This document shows positions 35,954 through 44,914 of a stretch of 64,000 nt of DNA, piece after piece. Below the pieces are notes generated by a model. It did not search any database and had not been told where the DNA came from. It saw only the letters and a program-made list of their open reading frames with translations. Position 1 is the first letter of the stretch, and each line of letters starts with the position of its first letter. The stretch is taken from positions 434,001 through 498,000 of the forward strand of contig NZ_JBHRYJ010000003.1 in assembly GCF_042648965.1 (NCBI RefSeq), written 5' to 3'. The position numbers were made by a program, and so were the translations under genes. The DNA comes from Ferrovibrio xuzhouensis (GTDB lineage: Bacteria; Pseudomonadota; Alphaproteobacteria; Ferrovibrionales; Ferrovibrionaceae).

Positions 35954-38115
35954 TGCCGGCACCGATCAAGCTGCCGCAGCACGCGTCGCTGCCTTCGGCC
36001 ATTTATGGCAACGACGAGCCCGTGCTTGCCGGCGTGGCGGTCAGGGGCGATGCCGACCGCACGCGACTTCCGCGCTTCGGTGACGATCTTTGGGACCTGG
36101 GCGCCGCCATTTTCCGGGTGAACGCCCGCTACAGCAATTACCGGCTGAACCTCGCCCGCATCGCCGATCCCGTCACGCGGCGGCTGGCGAAGGAGTACGT
36201 GATCGCCCGCCTGCGCATCCATGTGCCGGGATATCGGGCGCCCTGCGGCGCGACCTCGGCGATCCGCCTGCTGCGCTACATCCAGCATTTCGCCGCGTTC
36301 CTCCGCGCAAGGACTGGCGCCGTCGATCTCAGCCGGATCGATCAGGCGCTGCTCGACGCCTATCTGGCGTATGCCCGTGACGGCGGACGGCGAACGCCTC
36401 ACGAGACGGTGAAGTATGTCGAGGTGCCGATCGACCTGCATCACCTGGCGCCATGGCTAACCGGCGGCGGCATCGGTTTCCTGCCGTGGCGTGGACGTGC
36501 GGCGCACCGCGTTGCCGGCCGGCCGCCAGCGCCCGCCGAGAACGCCACGCCGCGCATTCCCGAGCCGGTCATCGGCGCCATGCTGCGCTGGGCGCTCAAG
36601 TATGTCGAGGTCTATGCGCCCGATATCCTCGCGGCGCGGGCCGAGCTTGACGCTCTCGAAGCCCGCTGCGCCCGATTGATGGCGCGGGACGCGCGGGCCG
36701 GACGGGCCGTGGCCAAGAACTATCGCGCCCGCGTGGCCAAGTGGCTCGACGTGCGCCGGGCCATGGGCCGAGGCGTGCCGATCTGGGAGCACGCGCCCAA
36801 TGTGGCCCGCCGCATCGACCCGCTCACCGGCGAAGAGACCCCGCCCTACAATCTCCATCTGATGCGCCTTCACGCCGGCGCTCCGCAGAGCGGCCGCATC
36901 AGCCAGTCCGAGCCGACTGCACGACTGATCGAGAAGGCAGCCGCCGAGCTCGGAACCGAGATCGGCGGGCTCGATACGCCGATCTCGATCGATCCGGACA
37001 CCGGACTGCCATGGCGCGAGCGCTTCGACGGCCTCAGCCTCGCCCGCGAAGAACGGATGTTGCAGGGCGCCTGCTATCTCGTCTGCGCCTACCTCACCGG
37101 CATGCGCGACAGCGAGGTGCAGGCGATGCAGCCGGGTTGCGTGTCGCCGGTGCGCAGCGCCGACGGCCTGGTCGAGCGGTACCGGCTGCGCAGCACGGTG
37201 TACAAGCGCCATGGCGCGCGCGGCGTCACGGCCGACTGGATCACGATCGAGCCCGTCGCTCGCGCCGTCGCGGTGATGGAGGTTCTCTCGGCACGCAATC
37301 GCCGAGAGAAGGAACTGTCATCCTTGTGGGTGGCGCTGAAGGACTGGCCCTGGAGCAACGATCATCTCGGGATGGGTGCAACGCCGACACTCAACCTTTT
37401 CCGCGAGGGCCTCGACACGCGCTCGGAGGCCGCGCCGGCGATTCCGCGCATCGGCGACGAGCCTTGGAAGTTTACGACCCGGCAGCTCCGACGCACGATC
37501 GCCTGGTACATCGCCAACCGGCCGTTCGGCACGGTCGCCGGCAAGATCCAGTACAAGCACGCCTCGGTCGCCATGTTCGAAGGCTATGCCGGATCGGCGC
37601 AGGCCGACTTCCGCTTGGCGATCGAGCGCGAACGTGCACTCGGCCAGCTCGACGACATTGTCGCCCATTACGAGGCCTATCTTCGCCGTGAAGGCCCGGC
37701 GGGACCGGGTGCTGCGCGACTGCGACGCGAGTTCGGCCGCGTGCAGGAGGAACTTGGCGATCTTCCCGGCCGGATCTTGGACCGCAAGCGGCTGCGCACC
37801 ATGGTTGCCCATCTCGGGCGGACCCTGCATGTCGGTTTCCTCAACGACTGCCTGTTCGATGCAGCGACCGCGCTCTGCCTCACCGGCGCGCCAGATGCCG
37901 AGCGGACGGCGCCGGCCCTATCGCGCTGCAGCCCCGACCGGTGCCCGAACGCCTGCCTGACCGCCCGGCACCGCGAACCGTGGCAGGCCTCGATCGTCGA
38001 GGGCGAAGCGCTTCTGGCCGACCGGCGTCTATCGCCGCTGCAGCGCACGGCGATCCTGCGGGACAACGAGCGCAAGTGCCGGCTGATCGCGCCTCTCATG
38101 GACGGTGACGCATGA
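35950..38115 (+). CDS. Transposon tyrosine recombinase 3
   Basis: 721 residues from MMPAPIKLPQHASLPSAIYG, overlapping the previous stop. Catalytic signatures: YLTGMRDSEVQAMQPGC (first Arg near 385), TRQLRRTIAWYIANRP (second Arg near 510) and YKHASVAMFEGYAGSAQ (His and Tyr near 536-545). The C-terminus carries a cysteine set, CSPDRCPNACLTARH, typical of these large integrase-family proteins. Acts with the other two; the division of labour is not visible in sequence. Confidence 0.83.
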   Translation: MMPAPIKLPQHASLPSAIYGNDEPVLAGVAVRGDADRTRLPRFGDDLWDLGAAIFRVNARYSNYRLNLARIADPVTRRLAKEYVIARLRIHVPGYRAPCGATSAIRLLRYIQHFAAFLRARTGAVDLSRIDQALLDAYLAYARDGGRRTPHETVKYVEVPIDLHHLAPWLTGGGIGFLPWRGRAAHRVAGRPPAPAENATPRIPEPVIGAMLRWALKYVEVYAPDILAARAELDALEARCARLMARDARAGRAVAKNYRARVAKWLDVRRAMGRGVPIWEHAPNVARRIDPLTGEETPPYNLHLMRLHAGAPQSGRISQSEPTARLIEKAAAELGTEIGGLDTPISIDPDTGLPWRERFDGLSLAREERMLQGACYLVCAYLTGMRDSEVQAMQPGCVSPVRSADGLVERYRLRSTVYKRHGARGVTADWITIEPVARAVAVMEVLSARNRREKELSSLWVALKDWPWSNDHLGMGATPTLNLFREGLDTRSEAAPAIPRIGDEPWKFTTRQLRRTIAWYIANRPFGTVAGKIQYKHASVAMFEGYAGSAQADFRLAIERERALGQLDDIVAHYEAYLRREGPAGPGAARLRREFGRVQEELGDLPGRILDRKRLRTMVAHLGRTLHVGFLNDCLFDAATALCLTGAPDAERTAPALSRCSPDRCPNACLTARHREPWQASIVEGEALLADRRLSPLQRTAILRDNERKCRLIAPLMDGDA

Positions 38116-38552
38116 CCGCGCTCGGGCCGAAGAGCCAAGCGGCGCTAAGGGCTGCCATGAAGCGGTTGCTCGACGGCCGCCCTGAACGCACCGACGGGGC
38201 GCTGACCGTCGCCAACCTGGCGCGCGAGGCCGGCGTCAGCCGAGCGACGGCGAACCGGGCCGGCGATCTTCTCGCCGAGCTCCGCGCGGCCGAAGCCCGC
38301 CTGCGGCGATCGTCGCCCAGGGCCCTCAAGGAACGCATCCATGCTCTGGAAGCGGAACTACGCGCCGTGCGTGGTGCCGAGATGGCGGAGCTGCGGGCGC
38401 TCACCCGGACGCTCGCGCAGCACATCCAGATGCTGACGTTGCAGCTCGCCGAGCGAGATGCCGTCATCGAAGGTCTGCGAGCGGAGCTGTCTCGATCCGT
38501 GGACGCCAGGGTCGTCCCGTTGCGGCGTCCGCCTCTGGACGGCACCGGCTGA
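38112..38552 (+). CDS. DUF6262-type transposon accessory protein (TnpC-like)
   Basis: 146 residues, ATGA-coupled to the third recombinase. An N-terminal helix-turn-helix (LTVANLAREAGVSRATANRA, near 35-55) is followed by a long heptad-rich coiled coil (ALKERIHALEAELRAVRGAE). Small HTH/coiled-coil proteins at this place are the TnpC equivalents of Tn554-like elements and help orient recombination. Ends the recombinase operon. Confidence 0.78.
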   Translation: MTALGPKSQAALRAAMKRLLDGRPERTDGALTVANLAREAGVSRATANRAGDLLAELRAAEARLRRSSPRALKERIHALEAELRAVRGAEMAELRALTRTLAQHIQMLTLQLAERDAVIEGLRAELSRSVDARVVPLRRPPLDGTG

Positions 38553-38732
38553 CAGCCGCGCTTCATCCTGACCGGTCCAGGCGCCGCTCGCCGGTCATGG
38601 CTGCCTCCCGTGCTCGCCCGTCGAGGCAGGGCTCGGGTTGTGGCAGACGCTGCCGGCCCATCAACCCTGTTCCGCACCAGCACCGAGAACAGGGTGTGAC
38701 GGCCCGGCTTCCCGCGTCTGCCCCTGCCGCCT

Positions 38733-38752
38733 CGCCCTCGACGGAGAGGGCG
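38733..38752 (+). promoter_or_regulatory. Hairpin in the leader of the second ardC
   Basis: CGCCCTC, loop GACGGA, GAGGGCG, perfect 7 bp, 16 nt before the ATG, with ribosome-binding site AGGAGG between. It differs from the leader before the interrupted ardC and is not counted as a copy. It could modulate translation. Confidence 0.5.
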
Positions 38753-38768
38753 AACACAGGAGGCAGCC

Positions 38769-39695
38769 ATGACCACCGATCGCACACCCCAGCCCCGGAA
38801 CGACATCTACGAGCGTGTCACCAGCCAGATCATCGCCGCCATCGAGGCCGGCGCCGACCAGTACCGGATGCCCTGGCACCACGACGGATCGGCCATCACT
38901 ACGCCCGTCAACGTCGCCTCGCGCAAGGCCTATCGTGGCGTCAACGTCATCGCACTCTGGGCCGCCGCGCACGCCGCCGGCTTTCCCGCCGGCATCTGGG
39001 GCACCTATCGCCAGTGGCAGGCGCTCGGCGCCCAGGTCCGCAAGGGCGAGCGCGGGCACCTCGTCGTGTTCTGGAAGACCGTCGATCGCCACGGCAAGGC
39101 AGACGTACAGGACGGCGACGAGGATCGCGACGAGCCCGCCCGGCGCATGTTCGCCCGCGGCTACACGGTCTTCAACTGCGCGCAGGTCGACGGCTACACG
39201 CCGCCCGAGATACCGGTGCTACCCGAGGCCGAGCGCATCGAGCGGGCCGAACGGTTCTGCGCAGCGCTCGGCATCGACATCCGCCACGGCGGATCGCAGG
39301 CCTGTTACCGCCCATCCACCGACCACGTGCAGATGCCCGACTTCGCCTGCTTCCGCGATGCCGCAGCCTATTACGCCGTGCTGCTCCACGAATGCGGGCA
39401 CGCCTCCGGCGCCAGGCATCGCCTCGACCGTGATCTCTCCGGACGGTTCGGCTCGGCCGCCTATGCTATGGAGGAATGCACGGTCGAGCTCCTGAGCGCC
39501 ATGATCTGCGCCGACCTCCATCTCAGCGTCGAGCCGCGGCCCGACCACGCCAGCTATATCGCCTCCTGGCTCGAGGTGCTTCGCTCCGACAAGCGCGCGA
39601 TCTTCACCGCCGCAGCCAAGGCGCAGCAGATCGCCGACTGGCTGCACGCCCAGCAGGGCAACGCTTGCCGGAACGACGTCAGGGGCGCCGCATAG
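38769..39695 (+). CDS. ardC: ArdC-type anti-restriction protein, intact, inside transposon
   Basis: 308 residues. N-terminal ssDNA-binding domain (DIYERVTSQIIAAIEAGADQ; RQWQALGAQVRKGERGHLVV), metallopeptidase motif LLHECGHASGARHRL near 208, and the complete C-terminal end (ECTVELLSAMICADLHLSVE; YIASWLEVLRSDKRAI). The protein is clearly diverged from the copy that the transposon interrupts, so it came with the element. Strong ribosome-binding site (AGGAGG). By family it shields DNA from type I restriction during transfer, useful to an element that disables its host's own ardC. Confidence 0.92.
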   Translation: MTTDRTPQPRNDIYERVTSQIIAAIEAGADQYRMPWHHDGSAITTPVNVASRKAYRGVNVIALWAAAHAAGFPAGIWGTYRQWQALGAQVRKGERGHLVVFWKTVDRHGKADVQDGDEDRDEPARRMFARGYTVFNCAQVDGYTPPEIPVLPEAERIERAERFCAALGIDIRHGGSQACYRPSTDHVQMPDFACFRDAAAYYAVLLHECGHASGARHRLDRDLSGRFGSAAYAMEECTVELLSAMICADLHLSVEPRPDHASYIASWLEVLRSDKRAIFTAAAKAQQIADWLHAQQGNACRNDVRGAA

Positions 39696-39711
39696 GCGCT
39701 CCTCGACCCGA

Positions 39712-40140
39712 TCAGTTGACAGTTCGCTCCCGGAACAGCGCCTCAATCAGCGGACATTCCGGCCGCGTGCCGTCGGCGCATTGCGCGACGACGTCCTTGA
39801 GCACCCGCTCCATGCGCTTCAGGTCAGCGATCTTCGCCCGCACATCGTCGAGATGCGCGGCGGCGACCGCGCTTGCCTCGGCGCAGGGCTGGTCGCGTTC
39901 GTCGACCAGGCGCAACAGCTCGCGGATTTCGTCGAGTGAGAAGCCGAGCTCGCGTGCCCGCAGCACAAAGCGAAGGCGCCGCTCGTGCGTCGTGTCGTAG
40001 CTGCGGTAGCCGGCCGCCGTGCGCGGTGGCTCGGGCAGGAGCCCGACCTTCTCGTAGTAGCGCACAGTCTCCAGATTGCTGCCCGTCCGCCGGGCGAGCT
40101 CAGCCCGCTGCAGGCCCTTCACGCCAGCGTGATCGCGCAT
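39712..40140 (-). CDS. merR: Mercury-responsive regulator MerR
   Basis: 142 residues from the ATG at 40138-40140. MerR HTH (LQRAELARRTGSNLETVRYY) and the three mercury-binding cysteines: Cys86 (QPCAEA), Cys121 and Cys129 (QCADGTRPECPL). The dimer twists the overlong promoter spacer of the divergent mer operon when Hg(II) binds. A longer in-frame ATG at 40209 would run through the promoter and is not used. Confidence 0.95.
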   Translation of the reverse strand: MRDHAGVKGLQRAELARRTGSNLETVRYYEKVGLLPEPPRTAAGYRSYDTTHERRLRFVLRARELGFSLDEIRELLRLVDERDQPCAEASAVAAAHLDDVRAKIADLKRMERVLKDVVAQCADGTRPECPLIEALFRERTVN

Positions 40141-40154
40141 CGCAAAAATCCCTC

Positions 40155-40187
40155 TTGACCCTGTAGTTGCTACAGACCGCATGGTAC
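40155..40187 (+). promoter_or_regulatory. MerR operator-promoter of the mer operon
   Basis: -35 TTGACC at 40155-40160, directly followed by the perfect dyad CTGTAG-TTG-CTACAG (40161-40175), then a -10-like ATGGTA about 20 bp from the -35. A dyad inside an overlong 19-20-bp spacer is the hallmark of MerR-controlled promoters. Confidence 0.85.
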
Positions 40188-40226
40188 TGCGCAATGAGGA
40201 TTTCGGCAAGGAAAGCGAGATCGGAC

Positions 40227-40652
40227 ATGGATATATCGCGACCCAGCACGGCGGGCATGACGTCCGCCACGACCGACGTGCTCGCGTCGGACCGAGCCGA
40301 AGTCGGACGGCAGCGCCTGGTCGCCGTCGGCGGCATTCTCGGCGCGCTTGCCGCCTCCTCGTGCTGCATCGTCCCGCTCATCCTGTTTAGCCTAGGCATT
40401 GGTGGCGCCTGGATCGGCAATCTGACGGCGCTCGCGCCCTACAAGCCGCTCTTCGTCGCCGGGACGACGGGCGTTCTCGGCTACGGCTTCTATCTCGTCT
40501 ACTGGAAGCCGAGGCGGGCCTGCGCCGAGGATGCTGCCTGCGCGCGCCCGATCCCCAGCCGCATTGTCCAGATCGCGCTCTGGTTTGCGACGGTGCTCGT
40601 CGCGGCCGCCTTCGCATTCGACTACGTCGCCCCGCTGCTGCTTTCCGCCTGA
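40227..40652 (+). CDS. merT: Mercuric transport protein MerT
   Basis: 141 residues; a shorter form from 40257 is possible. Three membrane segments. The vicinal cysteine pair of the first helix is in ASSCCIVPLILFSLG (Cys46-47), and the cytoplasmic pair is in RACAEDAACARP. MerT carries Hg(II) from periplasmic MerP to MerA. The N-terminal ~30 residues are longer than in classical MerT. First gene of the operon, next to the MerR promoter. Confidence 0.93.
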   Translation: MDISRPSTAGMTSATTDVLASDRAEVGRQRLVAVGGILGALAASSCCIVPLILFSLGIGGAWIGNLTALAPYKPLFVAGTTGVLGYGFYLVYWKPRRACAEDAACARPIPSRIVQIALWFATVLVAAAFAFDYVAPLLLSA

Positions 40653-40673
40653 CACCAAGAGGAGACCCGTCCC

Positions 40674-40970
40674 ATGAAGAAGAGTTTGAGTGCTCTTGCT
40701 TTGATCATGTCGGTGATGACCGCGCCTGCCGTGTTCGCTACCGAACGCACAGTCACCTTCGCCATCGACAACATGACCTGCGCCTCCTGCCCCTACATCG
40801 TGAAGACCTCGATGGCGGCGGTCCCCGGGGTCTCGACGGTGGCCGTCTCGTTCGAAGCCAAGACCGCGACCGTGACCTTCGACGACGCGCAGACGACCCC
40901 GGATGCCATCGCGGCCGCCAGCATGAATGCCGGCTATCCGGCCCGCCCGACGCAGGAGCAAGGCAGTTGA
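40674..40970 (+). CDS. merP: Periplasmic mercury-binding protein MerP
   Basis: 98 residues with a signal peptide (cleavage near VFA-TERTV) and an HMA fold carrying DNMTCASCPYIVKTSM (Cys36, Cys39). It binds Hg(II) in the periplasm and passes it to MerT. The ribosome-binding site GAGGAG lies 22 nt after merT. Confidence 0.95.
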   Translation: MKKSLSALALIMSVMTAPAVFATERTVTFAIDNMTCASCPYIVKTSMAAVPGVSTVAVSFEAKTATVTFDDAQTTPDAIAAASMNAGYPARPTQEQGS

Positions 40971-40971
40971 C

Positions 40972-41220
40972 ATGCATGACCGCGCCCTGATCCGCACCGG
41001 CGCCGCAGGCGCCATTGTCGTTGCGATCTGCTGCGCGGCGCCACTCCTTGCCGTGCCCCCGCCGCTGGCCGGCCTCGGCGCGTGGTTGACGGGTTCGGGT
41101 CTGGTCGTGCTTTCCCTGATCGCCGCGGGCCTCGGGCTTGTCGCCTGCGGCATCCATCATCGCCGTGCAAAGGTCGTCTGTTCCAACACGAAGATTCTGA
41201 ATGAAGGCCTGAAGCCATGA
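40972..41220 (+). CDS. merF: Mercury transporter MerF
   Basis: 82 residues from MHDRALIRTGAAGAIVVAIC, one base after the merP stop region. Two membrane helices. Vicinal Cys20-21 in AICCAAPLLAV and further cysteines in LVACGIHH and VVCSN match MerF. A second inner-membrane route for Hg(II). ATGA overlap with the merB-merA fusion gene. Confidence 0.88.
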   Translation: MHDRALIRTGAAGAIVVAICCAAPLLAVPPPLAGLGAWLTGSGLVVLSLIAAGLGLVACGIHHRRAKVVCSNTKILNEGLKP

Positions 41221-43520
41221 ACGATTGCTGCACATCCTCCGCGTCCCGCGACAAGGCGACGGTTTCTACATCCGCAACGGTGCCGAGCTTGGCCGTGCGG
41301 CCGGGTGTGACGTTTCCGGACTGGTCGGTGGTTTCGTCACCCGTGGTGAAGGAGGCCCTGCTGGCCATGGTCGGCTCCGACCATGTGCTCAACCGCTGGA
41401 GCGGCTACGAGGCGGCCACGGATCGCGTGCGCGTTGCGTTGCTACAGCTCTACGCCGAACACGGGCGAGCCCCGACCCCAAGCGCGCTTGCCAAGCGTGC
41501 GGGGCTGAGCGAGGAAGCCGTCCGTGCGCTGCTCGAAGAGCTCCGCCGTCGCGACCTCGTCGTACTCGATGGCGACATGATTGTCGGCGCGTATCCCTTC
41601 ACCGACCGCGACACCGGCCACCGGGTCACACTGGACGGACGCACTCTTACTGCGATGTGCGCGGTCGACGCGCTCGGCATCGGCGCTATGACCGACCAAG
41701 ACATCTCGATCGTCTCGCGCTGCCGCCACTGCGGCGCGCCGGTCCGGATCACCACGCAGGAACGGGGCCGGGCTCTGGCCGACGTTGAGCCGACGACGGC
41801 CGTCGTATGGCTCAGCGTCCATTACGAAGGCGGATGCGCTGCGAACTCGCTGTGCACTGCAACATCCTTCTTCTGTTCCGACGATCACCTCGCCGCGTGG
41901 CGCCGGCAGCGTCCTGCAGACGAGCCGGGATTCCGGCTGTCGATCGAGGAAGCTCTCGAAGCAGGTCGGGCGATCTTCGGGCCCAGCCTTGCCGGAATCG
42001 GCACAATCGCCGGCCACGGCAACAACGCGGCCGAGACACAAGGTGAGCCTCAATCGTCGGGCGATACGGCATCGCCGGACAGGCCCGTGACGCATCGGCG
42101 CCTTGGCACGAATGGCCGCAACAATGGTTCCTACGACCTTGCCATCATCGGCGCCGGCTCGGCCGGCTTCTCGGCCGCGATCACGGCAGCCGATCAGGGC
42201 GCCCAGGTGGCCCTCATCGGCAGCGGCACCATCGGCGGCACCTGCGTCAATATCGGTTGCGTGCCGTCGAAGACGCTGATCCGCGCCGCCGAGACGCTCC
42301 ACAATGCCCGAGCCGCGGCACGTTTCGCCGGCATCACGGCCGAGGCCGAACTGACCGACTGGGGCGGAACCGTCCGTCAGAAGGACGCGCTGGTTTCGGA
42401 GCTACGTCAGGCCAAGTACGCCGACCTGCTCCCGGCTTACAACGGCATCGCCTATCGCGAAGGGCCGGCGCGCATCGTGGACGGCGGCGTCCAGGTGGAC
42501 GGCACGTTTGTCTCAGCCGGCAAGATCATCATCGCGACCGGCGCGCGACCGGCCGTCCCTGTCATCCCAGGCATCGAGACCGTGCCATACCTGACGAGCA
42601 CGACGGCGCTTGATCTCGAGGCGCTGCCCCGATCTCTGCTCGTGATCGGCGGCGGCTATATCGGGGCCGAACTCGCCCAGATGTTCGCCCGCGCCGGCGT
42701 CGAGGTGACGCTGGTGTGCCGCTCGCGTCTCCTTCCGGAGGCCGAACCCGAGATCGGCACGGCGCTGACGGGGTATTTCATGGACGAGAGCATCGCGGTG
42801 ATTTCCGGCATCACGTACCGGACGATCCGCAAGACCGCGGACGGTGTTGCACTCACTGTCCATCGCGACGGCAAGGACGTCACGATCGACGCCGATCAGG
42901 TGCTCGTGGCGACGGGCCGCGCGCCCAATATCGAAGGTCTCGGGCTCGCCGAGCATGGGATCGCTCTCTCGCCGAAGGGCGGCATCTTCGTCGATGACCG
43001 CATGCGCACGACAAGATCGGGCGTGTACGCTGCCGGCGACGTCACCGGTCACGATCAGTTCGTCTACATGGCCGCCTACGGTGCCAAGCTCGCGGCGAAG
43101 AACGCCCTCAACGGCGACAGCCTGCGCTACGACAACAGTGCCATGCCGGCCATCGTCTTCACCGATCCGCAGGTGGCGAGCGTCGGGCTGACAGAGGCGG
43201 CTGCGCGGACCGCCGGCCACGCCGTCCGTGTCTCCACGATCGGTCTCGACCAGGTGCCGCGCGCGATTGCCGCCCGAGACACACGCGGGCTCATCAAGCT
43301 CGTCGCCGACGCTGGCAGCGGCCGGCTGCTCGGGGCGCATATCCTCGCACCGGAGGGAGCCGACAGCATCCAGACGGCGGCCCTGGCAATCCGGCACGGC
43401 CTCACCGTCGACGACCTCGCGGATACGCTCTTTCCGTATCTCACCACCGTTGAGGGCCTGAAGCTCGCGGCTCTTGCCTTCGACAAGGACGTGGCGAAGC
43501 TCTCATGCTGCGCCGGCTGA
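41217..43520 (+). CDS. MerB-MerA fusion: alkylmercury lyase + mercuric reductase
   Basis: One uninterrupted 767-residue frame joins two enzymes. Residues ~45-275 are MerB: catalytic Cys148 and Asp151 in AMCAVDALG, a structural cysteine in RCRHCGAP, and catalytic Cys213 in NSLCTATSFF. The spacing matches Cys96/Asp99/Cys159 of classical MerB. Residues ~305-767 are MerA: FAD motif LAIIGAGSAGFSA, redox site GGTCVNIGCVPSK, NAD(P) motif VIGGGYIGAELAQ, and the terminal LSCCAG pair that accepts Hg(II). MerA's usual N-terminal HMA domain is absent; MerB takes its place. Fusion could hand Hg(II) from C-Hg cleavage directly to the reductase. Confidence 0.92.
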   Translation: MNDCCTSSASRDKATVSTSATVPSLAVRPGVTFPDWSVVSSPVVKEALLAMVGSDHVLNRWSGYEAATDRVRVALLQLYAEHGRAPTPSALAKRAGLSEEAVRALLEELRRRDLVVLDGDMIVGAYPFTDRDTGHRVTLDGRTLTAMCAVDALGIGAMTDQDISIVSRCRHCGAPVRITTQERGRALADVEPTTAVVWLSVHYEGGCAANSLCTATSFFCSDDHLAAWRRQRPADEPGFRLSIEEALEAGRAIFGPSLAGIGTIAGHGNNAAETQGEPQSSGDTASPDRPVTHRRLGTNGRNNGSYDLAIIGAGSAGFSAAITAADQGAQVALIGSGTIGGTCVNIGCVPSKTLIRAAETLHNARAAARFAGITAEAELTDWGGTVRQKDALVSELRQAKYADLLPAYNGIAYREGPARIVDGGVQVDGTFVSAGKIIIATGARPAVPVIPGIETVPYLTSTTALDLEALPRSLLVIGGGYIGAELAQMFARAGVEVTLVCRSRLLPEAEPEIGTALTGYFMDESIAVISGITYRTIRKTADGVALTVHRDGKDVTIDADQVLVATGRAPNIEGLGLAEHGIALSPKGGIFVDDRMRTTRSGVYAAGDVTGHDQFVYMAAYGAKLAAKNALNGDSLRYDNSAMPAIVFTDPQVASVGLTEAAARTAGHAVRVSTIGLDQVPRAIAARDTRGLIKLVADAGSGRLLGAHILAPEGADSIQTAALAIRHGLTVDDLADTLFPYLTTVEGLKLAALAFDKDVAKLSCCAG

Positions 43521-43567
43521 GCCGTGAAGGCTCGGATGTCGAACGTGACAATGTTGGAGGAGATCTA

Positions 43568-44914
43568 GTGGCGAAGAGATATGACCTTGCGATCATCGGC
43601 ACGGGAACGGCTGCGATCGTAACAGCACACAGGGTTCGTGCGGCTGGCTGGAGCGTCGCCGTCGCGGACTTCCGGCCCTTCGGGGGCACCTGCGCCTTGC
43701 GCGGTTGCGATCCGAAGAAGATGATGGTCGGCGGCGCCGAGGCGGCTGATCACGCCTGGCGCATGAGCGGACGTGGAATCGAAGGGGACGCGACGCTCGA
43801 TTGGACGGGACTGATGGCCTTCAAGCGCAGCTTCACCGATCCGGTACCGCAGAAGCGTGAGAAAGCCTTTGCCGACAAAGGGATTCACGCCTTCCACGGT
43901 CACGTTCGCTTTATCGGCCCGAATGCGCTCGAGTTCGGAGGAGAGAGGATCGAGGCGGACCGTATCGTGATCGCCGCCGGCGCCGAGGCCGTGCCGCTCG
44001 GCATTCCGGGCGAGCAGCACCTGATCACCAATGAAGGCTTCCTGGAACTGGAGAGCCTGCCTGAACGCATCGTCCTTGTCGGCGGCGGTTATATCGCGGC
44101 CGAGTTTTCGCACATCGCGGCGCGCGCCGGAGCACAGGTCACAATTCTTCAGCACGGGAAGCGAATGCTCAAGCAATTCGACCCCGATCTCGTCGGCTGG
44201 CTGATGGACAAGTTCAGCGAGCGCGGCATCAATGTCCGCACACAGGCAGGGGTGACCGCCATTGAGAAGGTATCAGACGGCTATCGCGTCCGGGCGGACT
44301 GTCCTGACGGCGAACTCGATATGGACGCAGATCTGGTCGTCCATGCCGCGGGTCGGGCGCCGGCGCTCGCGACGCTCGATCTCGATGCCGGGAGCGTAAA
44401 GCACCATAACGGGCGGCTGGCGTTGAACGGATTTTTGCAAAGCGTCTCCAACCCCGCGGTCTACGCAGCAGGTGATGCCGCCGGCCTAGGACCGCCGCTC
44501 ACTCCGGTATCAAGCCATGACGCGAAGGTAGTCTCGGCGAACCTGCTCAACGGCAACACGGTCAGGCCTGAATACACAGGCGTTCCGAGTGTCGCCTTCA
44601 CCATCCCGCCGATCGCAGCCGTCGGCATGAGCGAAGCCAAGGCGCGTGAGAAAGGCCTGAACGTTCGCGTAAAGACCGAGCGCGTGGACGGCTGGTTCAC
44701 CGCACGCCAGCAGGCCGAGACGGTGTATGGCTTCAAAACGTTGGTCGACGCGGACACTGACCGCATCCTCGGCGCCCATCTTGTCGGTCCGCACGCTGAC
44801 GAAGTGATCAACATCTTTGCACTGGCGATCAGGCAAGGGCTGACGGCAGAGCAGTTGAAGACCACCATGTTCGCATATCCCAGCGGCGCGTCAGATATCG
44901 GCGAGATGCTTTGA
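43568..44914 (+). CDS. MerA-like FAD-dependent disulfide oxidoreductase
   Basis: 448 residues, GTG start 7 nt after a strong GGAGGAG. FAD motif LAIIGTGTAAIVTA, redox cysteines in FGGTCALRGCDPKK (Cys42, Cys47), NAD(P) motif LVGGGYIAAEFSH, dimerisation domain to the end. It lacks the C-terminal Cys-Cys pair of MerA and ends GASDIGEML. It resembles the flavoproteins often found last in alphaproteobacterial mer operons. A role as thiol reductase or helper of mercury reduction is likely but unproven. Confidence 0.85.
   Translation: MAKRYDLAIIGTGTAAIVTAHRVRAAGWSVAVADFRPFGGTCALRGCDPKKMMVGGAEAADHAWRMSGRGIEGDATLDWTGLMAFKRSFTDPVPQKREKAFADKGIHAFHGHVRFIGPNALEFGGERIEADRIVIAAGAEAVPLGIPGEQHLITNEGFLELESLPERIVLVGGGYIAAEFSHIAARAGAQVTILQHGKRMLKQFDPDLVGWLMDKFSERGINVRTQAGVTAIEKVSDGYRVRADCPDGELDMDADLVVHAAGRAPALATLDLDAGSVKHHNGRLALNGFLQSVSNPAVYAAGDAAGLGPPLTPVSSHDAKVVSANLLNGNTVRPEYTGVPSVAFTIPPIAAVGMSEAKAREKGLNVRVKTERVDGWFTARQQAETVYGFKTLVDADTDRILGAHLVGPHADEVINIFALAIRQGLTAEQLKTTMFAYPSGASDIGEML

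Noticed and set aside
38697..38768. Possible fourth copy of the structured leader, before the intact ardC
   Set aside because: It has a GTGACGG stretch and a hairpin, but lacks the AGAGG-capped inner stem and the CCCGTC outer arm next to the ribosome-binding site.
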